From Nitrospinota bacterium (GTDB lineage: Bacteria; Tectomicrobia; Entotheonellia; J063), in the NCBI GenBank assembly GCA_003696125.1, contig RFHZ01000751.1:1-9684 (forward strand): a stretch of 9,684 nucleotides of DNA. The letters are read 5' to 3'. The number at the start of each line of letters is the position of its first letter. Positions within the stretch are counted from its first letter, which is position 1. Positions 1 through 6,389 of the stretch are shown in pieces. The notes under the pieces are model-generated. The model saw only the letters and a program-made list of their open reading frames with translations, made no database searches and had not been told where the DNA came from. Position numbers and translations under genes: made by a program.

Positions 1-1575
1 CTCCTGCGGCTCCTGGAGGAAGGCCGGGTGCCAGGCCCACAGGGCACGATCCGGGTGGGGACGGGGAGAGCGGTCCTCCTCCTGTCTGTTGGGGGCTGGC
101 GACGTGAATATGACCCGTTCCGGCAGGGTCCCCATGACCCGCTGCAGTTGCAGGGAGGCCCGCTGGATGGCGTAGTCCCGGCGGATGAGCTGCTGGTGTG
201 CTTCGCTCTGCTTGATCTGGGCGGCCAGGAGGGTGAACCGTTCCTCTCCTTTCCCCCACCGGTCAACTGCCCGGGCGATACGCAGCGCTTCCCTGGCCTC
301 TTCGCTCTGCTTGACCGCTGTGACAAAGCGTTTTTGCGCTTCTTGCAGTTTTTGGTAGGCCTCCACCGCCTCCACGGCCAGTCGTGTCTGCCAGGCCGCC
401 ACCTCCATCTCGAGCTGTTTCACCAGGGCAGCCTCTCGTGCCGACCTCGCCTTTTGCAGGGGCCAGATGAGGAGAGGGGTGGAGAAGCGCAGCCCGGTAC
501 TCGATCCCATGAAAAAATCGCCCCTCCCTTCCCTGCTCGAAGCTCCATAGGTGGTGCGCAACTCTATGCGGGGGAGCCGGGTCCTGATGATCTCGTGTCC
601 GGCCTGGGCTTCGGCCAGTTGAGCCTGGGCTTCCTGGAGCTCTGGGCGTTGAGACCGGGCACGGGTGATCGCCTGCCGGACATCTTCCGGGACAGCCACC
701 ACCACCCGCTTGGGCTGGAGGGAGAGGGGAGCGTCGACCCTCCTTCCCATCAGGCCGTTTAAGGTGGTCCTGGCCACTTCGAGACTTTTCCGGGCTTCTG
801 CCAGCTTCTGCTGCGTTGCGGCCAGCCCTTGTTCGATGGCCAGGAGATCCGGGGAGAGCAGAGTGCCGTGCTGGGAGCGGAGGGAGGCCACCCGGCGCTG
901 TTCCTCTCGCACCTGGAGTTCGGCTTTCAGGACCTCTATCAGCTCTTCTGCTTCCAGGAATTGAAGATAGGAGTTCAGGGCGCTATCGAGGATGGCCATT
1001 CTCACCCGGGTATAATTGGCTACTGAGGCCAATAGGGACTCCTCTGCCTGGTGCATCCGTGCCTTTCTCCCCCAGATACCGTCCAGGATCGACTGGGTCA
1101 GGGTGGTAAAAACACCCAGGGGATGAAAGCGGGTCAGGAGAGAGAATTCAGGGCCAAAGTCTACCTGGGCCTCTCGCAGGCGGGCCCGGGCTTCTATGAT
1201 CTGGAAGATGGCCTTCCGGATCTCAGGGTTGCGTCCCAAGACGATTTGCATGATGCGCTCCGGACTGGCCGGTTGGGGGAGGAGGAGGGTGAGAGGAGGG
1301 GGAGGAGAGAGGGCCAGAGAGCCCCCCTTCTCCTGGTACACGGCCTGCAGCAGGTCTCGCGCCCGCAGGTCCTCCGGATGGGAGCGGATCACCTCCTGCA
1401 GATCAGCCGTTGCCTGCTCCAGGTCTCCCCGCACATAGGCCATCAGGGCCCGCTCAAAGGGATCGGCCGGGAGAGGGGGAGGCGCTTTGCGCACCCCTAC
1501 CGTGGCGCAGGCAGGGAGGAGTCCCAAGGCCAGCATTCCGCATAGGAATCGCAGGTGATGCGTTATGGCTACCAT
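1..1575 (-). CDS. TPR/TolC-family outer-membrane efflux lipoprotein, partial (C-terminus beyond window)
   Basis: The minus frame stays open for 525 codons from ATG 1575 to base 1, so the C-terminus is outside the window. Residues 1-23 form a signal peptide with a hydrophobic core and a lipobox-like L-P-A-C; C23 would be lipidated, and Ala at +2 fits outer-membrane sorting. Residues about 40-84 resemble a single TPR helix pair (AYVRGDLEQATADLQ). From about 105 to 490 there are two outer-membrane efflux protein (OEP/TolC) repeats: long, charged, Ala/Gln/Glu-rich helices around 120-275 and 297-482, with beta-like segments near 143-160 and 337-368. TolC-family proteins form the outer-membrane duct of tripartite exporters. 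ATG 1575 lies 4 bases after the glycosyltransferase stop, so the two are almost certainly cotranslated, and polysaccharide export is the likely role (inference). The frame continues past the normal end of the second OEP repeat into a Pro/Arg-rich linker and a Trp-rich stretch (ALWAWHPAF), hinting at an extra C-terminal domain. Confidence 0.85.
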   Translation of the reverse strand, partial: MVAITHHLRFLCGMLALGLLPACATVGVRKAPPPLPADPFERALMAYVRGDLEQATADLQEVIRSHPEDLRARDLLQAVYQEKGGSLALSPPPPLTLLLPQPASPERIMQIVLGRNPEIRKAIFQIIEARARLREAQVDFGPEFSLLTRFHPLGVFTTLTQSILDGIWGRKARMHQAEESLLASVANYTRVRMAILDSALNSYLQFLEAEELIEVLKAELQVREEQRRVASLRSQHGTLLSPDLLAIEQGLAATQQKLAEARKSLEVARTTLNGLMGRRVDAPLSLQPKRVVVAVPEDVRQAITRARSQRPELQEAQAQLAEAQAGHEIIRTRLPRIELRTTYGASSREGRGDFFMGSSTGLRFSTPLLIWPLQKARSAREAALVKQLEMEVAAWQTRLAVEAVEAYQKLQEAQKRFVTAVKQSEEAREALRIARAVDRWGKGEERFTLLAAQIKQSEAHQQLIRRDYAIQRASLQLQRVMGTLPERVIFTSPAPNRQEEDRSPRPHPDRALWAWHPAFLQEPQE

Positions 1576-1579
1576 GAAG

Positions 1580-2914
1580 CTAGTATACCTCTATCTGGTT
1601 TCGGACTTTCTCCGGGGCAAAAGGGTCACGATACGACCAGCGAAAGAAGAGTTCTTGCAAGAGGGCAGCAATCCTTATCAGCTTGAGGAATAGCATCCGG
1701 TAGAGCTCAAAAAGCGGAAGATAGAACACCAGGGAGATGTACTCCCCTTTTCGTTCTGAAATGATAAGAGCGATCAGGAATTGCAGGAGTTTTGCCGAGA
1801 GGTGCAGGAAGTAGTTTATCAGCAGGATTTTGGTGTACCAGTTCGGATAATGGAGAATGATGTCGATGAAATATACCAGCCAGACTAAGGAGAGAAATAC
1901 GGCAAAGAAAATGGTGTCTACAAAGGAGACGAGATTGCTGAGGCTAAAATGGGCCAGGAATATATTATAGGTGTCTTTATGCTTTCGCAGGCGATTCCTG
2001 ATGATATTCCTGTTCCAGCGCATACGCTGTTTTATCAGCCGTCGGAGATTGTGAGGGACATTGGTGAGACAGATGGCTGTGGGAGCAAAGGCGACCTGTT
2101 TGCGCAGCTTTCTCGTCCGGATGGTGAGGTCCGAATCGTTTCCTGGTCCGGGTTCATGACCCCCGATCCGCGCAAGGAGATCCCGCCGAAACGCCCCGAA
2201 TGCTCCTGGAACGATCGATAAGATGCCCATTGCCCCTCTAAAATATCTTCCTACCATGATGGAGATCAGGTACTCAATGGTTTGCAGTTTCGTTAAGAGG
2301 TTTACATGGGGATTCCGCACTCTTAGTGTTCCACTCACCGCCCCGATTCGTTCGTCGGCAAAGTAGGGGATGAGGTTCCGTATGGCATGGCGATCGAGGG
2401 TAGAGTCTGTGTCCATGAAGACGATAAACTCTCCTCGCGCGGCTTTTAGGCCGTGGTTCAACGCTGCGGATTTCCCCTGACGGGTCTGCAGCCGGAAAAA
2501 CCGGATGAGGCCCTGGTTGGCAAAATTTTGACAGATCTCTGGGGTCTGGTCTGTAGACCCGTCATCGACCACGATGATCTCCAGATTCGGATAGTCCTGG
2601 TGCAGCAGAGAGCGAATCGTATAGGCTATTGTTTGCTCCTCGTTCAGCGCGGGGAGGATAACGGATACCAGAGGGAAATCCGTAAGCTCTGCGTCCAGAG
2701 GCCTCCTCTCTCGTCGCAACAAAACCTGGAAGAGGACATAGAAGTCGGTAAGGAGATAGCGGGGAACTTCCAAGAAGATAAACGCCCAAAACATCCTGGC
2801 AAAACGGTCTGGCCAGAGAGGGAGTAGACGGTCTATCAGGGCTCCTCCCCTGTCCAGCAGGTCGTGGATGAACAGAAACAGCGTTTCTACAGGCATCTCC
2901 AGGATTTCGATCAC
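1580..2914 (-). CDS. Membrane glycosyltransferase family 2 (PgaC/NodC/HasA-like processive synthase)
   Basis: This 444-residue inner-membrane GT2 has one N-terminal membrane segment (about 42-66), a cytoplasmic catalytic domain (about 80-300) and several C-terminal membrane segments (about 316-352, 363-388, 391-420). Motifs are complete: VVDDGSTD at 115-122 (nucleotide binding), DTDS at 168-171 (DxD metal site), GNDSDLT at 258-264 (the G[DE]DxxLT acceptor/base motif, with Asn replacing the first acid and D260 kept) and QRMRW at 296-300 (the QxxRW motif of processive enzymes). The family polymerises UDP-sugars, often UDP-GlcNAc, while threading the chain through the membrane; the sugar here is unknown. 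The start is GTG 2914, whose GTGA overlaps the stop of the preceding gene (translational coupling); ATG at residue 7 is an alternative. The downstream TolC-type gene points to a secreted polymer. The C-terminal half is markedly AT-richer than the rest of the window. Confidence 0.9.
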   Translation of the reverse strand: MIEILEMPVETLFLFIHDLLDRGGALIDRLLPLWPDRFARMFWAFIFLEVPRYLLTDFYVLFQVLLRRERRPLDAELTDFPLVSVILPALNEEQTIAYTIRSLLHQDYPNLEIIVVDDGSTDQTPEICQNFANQGLIRFFRLQTRQGKSAALNHGLKAARGEFIVFMDTDSTLDRHAIRNLIPYFADERIGAVSGTLRVRNPHVNLLTKLQTIEYLISIMVGRYFRGAMGILSIVPGAFGAFRRDLLARIGGHEPGPGNDSDLTIRTRKLRKQVAFAPTAICLTNVPHNLRRLIKQRMRWNRNIIRNRLRKHKDTYNIFLAHFSLSNLVSFVDTIFFAVFLSLVWLVYFIDIILHYPNWYTKILLINYFLHLSAKLLQFLIALIISERKGEYISLVFYLPLFELYRMLFLKLIRIAALLQELFFRWSYRDPFAPEKVRNQIEVY

Positions 2915-4023
2915 GGTTGAGGGCGCACACAGTCTCCCCCGGCTTGCCGGGCTTCCTGCAGCCGCTGGTGGGCCAGGTCGATCAGTTGCTGGGGACTCTC
3001 CACCCCGTCGGTGAGACTCGATAGCCCCACGGAAAGGGTGATCTTGGGCTCTCGGGTATTCAAGGCCAGGACCTGCTGCCGGATACGATCTGCCGCGCTG
3101 TACGCTCCGGCCAGGGGGGTGTCTGAGAGGAGAATGATCAGTCCCCTGTCCCCGTACAGGGCCGGGATATCACTGTTGCGCAACGATTCCTTTATGAGCA
3201 GGGTTATGGCCTTGACCATGCTCGCTGCTGCCTCTTTCCCAAAGGCGGCTTCGTAGTCCTCCAGGTGGTCCGGGCTGGTGATCATCAGTGAGAGGGGATG
3301 ATCGTAGCGGCGGGCACGACGGATCTCCTGTGCAAGCTGCTCTTCAAAGAAACGGAAGGTGTAGGTGCCGAAAGTCGGATCGATGAAGATCCCTGCCATC
3401 CCTGCCTCTTCCAGGACCCCTCTCCGGGCTGCCAGCACTCCCTGGGTGGTTAGGCGATAGGTATAGAGGACCCGCACTATCGCCTTTTCCACGGCAAAGG
3501 TTTGTCCACAGGTGAGGGAGAAGCAGGAGACCACAGGCTCAGAGAAGATATGCTGGCAGGCGGCGCACAGGTAGTTTGTGCTCGGCTGCTCGTAATCGAC
3601 ACCGATATGACGCAGGGTGTGTTTGCATTTGGGGCAGGTATACCGGATCCCGTCACGAAACTCGACCTCTGGGGCCACATAGCCGCAGCGGAAATGGTGG
3701 AGCATTTCCACCATCTCGATATGGGAACTCGTGCACTGTGGGCAGACCTCACGGAAGTTGAGGGCAAAATGGGAGCAGAAGGGACAGAGGTGGATCTTGT
3801 CAAAAAAATGACGACTAAGGTAGCCCAACCCGGCCAGATAATCGAGGTGCTCCACCTCCTCCCCCGGTCTGGTTTCCAAGATGGCCTGGGCCTCCGGATA
3901 CCAGTATCCGTAGGAGGATTCGAGGTTGGGGTGGGGGGAAAGCTGGGCATGTTCTCTCTGGCTGAGTTCTCTAAGCAAGAGGATCCTTTTGTCCATTGTC
4001 AAGAACTCCACAGCAGGACTCAT
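2911..4023 (-). CDS. TackOD1 zinc-ribbon protein with degenerate GGDEF domain, probable c-di-GMP receptor
   Basis: The protein has 370 residues. Residues about 56-180 match, from memory, the TackOD1 domain (Thaumarchaeal output domain 1). They carry cysteine pairs C80/C83, C94/C97, C130/C133 and C153/C156 plus C113, C167 and C172, with landmarks DYLAGLGYL, HHFRCGY and LRHIGVDY; several zinc ions are probably bound. Residues about 215-365 have the length and pattern of a GGDEF domain (FGTYTFRFFEEQLAQEIRRA at the start, ITLSVGLSSL near the end). The signature is GDRGL (291-295) after Y290 instead of GGDEF, and the first metal-binding Asp is missing (MITSPDHLEDY), so cyclase activity is unlikely. 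RNSD (282-285) sits exactly where the RxxD inhibitory c-di-GMP site lies. There is no signal peptide or membrane segment, so it is cytoplasmic. It overlaps the glycosyltransferase by 4 bases, which suggests it controls polymer synthesis. ATG 3996 (residue 10), with GGAG 9 bases upstream, is an equally plausible start. Confidence 0.8.
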   Translation of the reverse strand: MSPAVEFLTMDKRILLLRELSQREHAQLSPHPNLESSYGYWYPEAQAILETRPGEEVEHLDYLAGLGYLSRHFFDKIHLCPFCSHFALNFREVCPQCTSSHIEMVEMLHHFRCGYVAPEVEFRDGIRYTCPKCKHTLRHIGVDYEQPSTNYLCAACQHIFSEPVVSCFSLTCGQTFAVEKAIVRVLYTYRLTTQGVLAARRGVLEEAGMAGIFIDPTFGTYTFRFFEEQLAQEIRRARRYDHPLSLMITSPDHLEDYEAAFGKEAAASMVKAITLLIKESLRNSDIPALYGDRGLIILLSDTPLAGAYSAADRIRQQVLALNTREPKITLSVGLSSLTDGVESPQQLIDLAHQRLQEARQAGGDCVRPQP

Positions 4024-4032
4024 CGATTTGAC

Positions 4033-4060
4033 AGGTCCTCCTGCCTCCCCGGGAGGACCT
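4033..4060 (-). promoter_or_regulatory. Hairpin overlapping the Shine-Dalgarno of the TackOD1-GGDEF gene
   Basis: Arms of nine perfectly paired bases (4033-4041 and 4052-4060) enclose a 10-base loop in the 48-base gap between the hisS stop and ATG 4023. On the minus-strand transcript the 3' arm contains GGAGG, part of an AGGAGG Shine-Dalgarno at 4042-4037. That lies 13 bases before ATG 4023, which is rather far. No T-run follows, so it is a poor intrinsic terminator. It could mask the ribosome site or stabilise the processed hisS 3' end. If the true start is ATG 3996, the masking role would not apply. Confidence 0.4.
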
Positions 4061-4071
4061 CTGCCTACCCG

Positions 4072-5337
4072 TTACACCAGAGCCAGTTTTTGCTGGAGGA
4101 AGGGGACTACCTGGGACAGGTCTATCCTCTCCTGGCCCTCTCCTTGCATCTCCTTGATCACGATCTTCCCGCTGGACAATTCATCCTCACCCAGAATCAG
4201 GGTGTAGCGGACTCCGAGCTTATTCGCTCTGCGCAACTGGCTCTTCAGGCTTTTGGGCTCGTACTCCATCTCGATGGCGATCCCCAGGCGTCGGAGGGTG
4301 CAGACCAGTTGAAACGCTTTCGTTTGGGCTTGCTCGCCCAGGGCAGCGAGAAAGACCATGGGTTGAGGGGAGGGGAACACCACCCCCTTCTCTTCCAGCA
4401 ACGCGATCAGTCGTTCCATACCTATAGCAAAACCGATGCCAGGAGTGGAGGGACCCCCGATGGCTTCGACCAGTCCATCGTATCTCCCTCCCCCGACAAC
4501 CGCATTCTGGGCGCCCAGGCCGGGGGCGAGAATTTCAAAGGTGGTGCGGGTATAGTAGTCGAGTCCTCGTACCAGGCGGGCATCGAGCACATAAGGAACG
4601 TCTACGGCGGTTAAAAGCTGGAGAACCGTCTCAAAGTGCTGGCGACAGGCGGGACAGAGATAGTCCTGCACGGTGGGAGCCGTGGTCAGGATCTGCTGGC
4701 ACTGGGGATTCTTACAATCCAGGATGCGCAGAGGATTCCGCTCGTACCGTCCCTGGCAGTCAGGACAGAGCCGAGAGAGGTGGGCGCCGAGGAAGCGCCT
4801 GAGTTCCTCACGGTAGAGGGGACGACACTGGGCATCCCCTAAGGTGTTGAGGTGGAGGGCTAGCTGCTCGAGGCCTAGCTCGTGCAGCAGGGTGATCAGC
4901 ATCACGATGATCTCGGCATCGATGTACGGGCTGCTGCTCCCCAGGGCTTCGGCATCGATCTGGTAAAACTGCCGGTACCGCCCGGCCTGGGGACGCTCGT
5001 AACGGAACATCGGGCCGATACAGTAGACCTTAAACACGCCGGGAGGGAAGTAGAGCTTGTGCTCGGTATAGGCCCGGGCAATGGCTGCCGTGGCTTCAGG
5101 ACGCAGGGTCAGCATCTCCCCGCCCTTATCGGCAAAGGTGTACATCTCCTTTTCCACAATATCCGTGGTTTCCCCGATGCCTCGCGTAAAGAGGGCGGTC
5201 TTTTCGAAGATCGGGGTACGGATTTCCTGATAGCCATGCGTTTCTAAGACACGACGCGCTATGCGCTCCACATAGTGCCACTTCGGCATATCCTCGGGGA
5301 GAATATCTTTCACCCCTCTTACAGCCTGAATCGCCAT
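4072..5337 (-). CDS. hisS: Histidyl-tRNA synthetase (HisRS, class II)
   Basis: This cytoplasmic enzyme charges tRNA-His with histidine using ATP. The 421 residues are the usual bacterial length. Class II motif 1 is at about 35-45 (GYQEIRTPIFE). Motif 2 is at 104-130 (GPMFRYERPQAGRYRQFYQ). The histidine-binding HisA loop LVRGLDYYTRT is at 255-265 with GGGRYDGL at 282-289, and motif 3 GIGFAIGMERL is at 300-310. The anticodon-binding domain follows from about 325 to 421. The insertion between motifs 2 and 3 has cysteines C191/C194, C208/C213 and C228/C231, a pattern seen in many bacterial HisRS and able to hold a metal. ATG 5337 is supported by GAGAGGGGA at 5354-5346, 8 bases upstream. It is the first gene of the leftward unit and its promoter may also drive the polysaccharide genes. 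No T-box leader is visible. Confidence 0.97.
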   Translation of the reverse strand: MAIQAVRGVKDILPEDMPKWHYVERIARRVLETHGYQEIRTPIFEKTALFTRGIGETTDIVEKEMYTFADKGGEMLTLRPEATAAIARAYTEHKLYFPPGVFKVYCIGPMFRYERPQAGRYRQFYQIDAEALGSSSPYIDAEIIVMLITLLHELGLEQLALHLNTLGDAQCRPLYREELRRFLGAHLSRLCPDCQGRYERNPLRILDCKNPQCQQILTTAPTVQDYLCPACRQHFETVLQLLTAVDVPYVLDARLVRGLDYYTRTTFEILAPGLGAQNAVVGGGRYDGLVEAIGGPSTPGIGFAIGMERLIALLEEKGVVFPSPQPMVFLAALGEQAQTKAFQLVCTLRRLGIAIEMEYEPKSLKSQLRRANKLGVRYTLILGEDELSSGKIVIKEMQGEGQERIDLSQVVPFLQQKLALV

Positions 5338-5576
5338 GGAAACAATCCCCTCTCTTTTCCCTGCTGGTTTATGCCCCCTGGACTCTACAGACAGGGGTAA
5401 CGGTTAGAGGAAACGGTGTGGCCACCTCGTGGTCCCTTCTGCTATCGCCAGGAGTCCTGCTAAGGGGAGAACGATGCATACAGATTGTAACAGAAGGGGA
5501 GAAAGGCTGTCAATTTTTGTTTGCATTATGCCCCGCTTATTCGTTAGGATACTGGAGGAAGAGAGAAGAGCAGGAT
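5338..5576. promoter_or_regulatory. Divergent intergenic region between hisS and mutY
   Basis: These 239 bases separate two genes read in opposite directions, so both promoters should lie here. On the plus strand TTGCAT (5521-5526) and TAGGAT (5545-5550), 18 bases apart, form a weak sigma-70-like pair ahead of mutY. No convincing pair is visible on the minus strand. Small dyads occur at 5422-5432 (CCAC, 3-base loop, GTGG) and 5449-5459 (CAGGA/TCCTG around one G), possible operator sites. The plus frame is open back to GTG 5418, but those 53 codons do not look like MutY. Confidence 0.35.
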
Positions 5577-6389
5577 ATGGGATCGGTAGAGGAGAGGAGC
5601 ATTCTGGAGCAAAGGCGCAAGCGCTTCTTCCAGCAGCAGTTGATTCGCTGGTTTTCCCTCTGGGGACGAGACCTCCCCTGGCGGCGGACCCAAGACCCCT
5701 ATGCCATTCTGGTATCCGAGGTGATGCTGCAGCAGACGCAGGTGGAGCGGGTGCAGGAATACTATACCCGCTTCTTAGACACCTTCCCCACGCTACAGGC
5801 GCTGGCAGAGGCTCCCTGGGAGCAGGTCCTCGCCTGCTGGCAGGGATTGGGATACTATCAACGGGCTCGCCACCTTCACCAGGCGGCACGGGAAATTGTC
5901 GAGCGCTACGGCGGCCTGTTCCCCACCACGCTCCAGGAACTGACCCGGCTGCCTGGGGTGGGACGCTATACGGCAGGGGCTATCCTGAGCTTTGCCTTTC
6001 ACCAGGAGGTTCCCATCCTGGATACCAATGTGAAGCGCCTGCTCCAGCGTGTCTTTGTCCGCCGGGTGTCACGTCAACCGGCCCGTATGGAGAAGCGGTT
6101 GTGGCGCATGGCGCGAGCGGTTATTCTTCCCGGCAAAGCCTGGATCATCAATCAGGCCATGATGGATTTTGGGGCAACCGTCTGTACCGCCCGTAAACCC
6201 CGCTGTGCTCACTGCTGTCTGCAGACGATCTGTATCGCGTACCAGAGGACAACGACCCAGCTTCCCCTCTTCGCTGCGGAATACGAGATGGCAGAGGAAG
6301 AGGAGATCGAAGCACTGGTGGCAGAAACGCTGGAGCGGTATGGGCAGACAAAAACCTGGAACCATTCACGTGGAGGGAACGATGAGTAG
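5577..6389 (+). CDS. mutY: A/G-specific adenine DNA glycosylase, short form
   Basis: MutY removes adenine mispaired with 8-oxoguanine or G. In the 270 residues counted from ATG 5577, SEVMLQQTQV carries catalytic E48, the helix-hairpin-helix is LPGVGRYTAGAI (125-136), and D149 in LDTNVKR is the catalytic Asp. The 4Fe-4S cluster has the spacing Cx6Cx2Cx5C (C203, C210, C213, C219). After the cluster only about 50 residues remain, an acidic tail (AEEEEIEALVAETLERYG) in place of the roughly 120-residue NUDIX-like domain that recognises 8-oxoG in E. coli MutY (about 350 residues). This is a catalytic-core form. ATG 5577 is chosen because similarity starts just after it; GGAGGAAG lies 15 bases upstream and a closer AG-rich stretch at 5564-5570, so the ribosome site is unremarkable. 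It overlaps the next gene by 8 bases. The symbol rests on the catalytic core; a related HhH-GPD glycosylase with different specificity is possible. Confidence 0.88.
   Translation: MGSVEERSILEQRRKRFFQQQLIRWFSLWGRDLPWRRTQDPYAILVSEVMLQQTQVERVQEYYTRFLDTFPTLQALAEAPWEQVLACWQGLGYYQRARHLHQAAREIVERYGGLFPTTLQELTRLPGVGRYTAGAILSFAFHQEVPILDTNVKRLLQRVFVRRVSRQPARMEKRLWRMARAVILPGKAWIINQAMMDFGATVCTARKPRCAHCCLQTICIAYQRTTTQLPLFAAEYEMAEEEEIEALVAETLERYGQTKTWNHSRGGNDE
6372..6377 (+). promoter_or_regulatory. Ribosome binding site fixing the creatininase-family start
   Basis: GGAGGG inside the last codons of mutY lies 4 bases before ATG 6382. It decides this start over the longer open frame reaching upstream to 6169, whose extra codons only read the mutY 3' end in another frame. 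Confidence 0.7.

Noticed and set aside
28-762. A 244-codon plus-strand open frame
   Set aside because: It is the antisense shadow of the TolC-family gene, which has a signal peptide, TPR and OEP helices in its own frame.
3502-4614. A 370-codon plus-strand open frame
   Set aside because: It spans the antisense of the TackOD1-GGDEF and hisS genes and the gap between them. It shows no recognisable domain.
5338-5480. T-box leader for hisS
   Set aside because: No T-box sequence (AGGGTGGNACCGCG-like) or specifier stem is visible, and the leader is short.
5418-5576. A 53-codon N-terminal extension of MutY from GTG 5418
   Set aside because: MutY similarity begins just after ATG 5577, and the extra residues look like translated promoter region.
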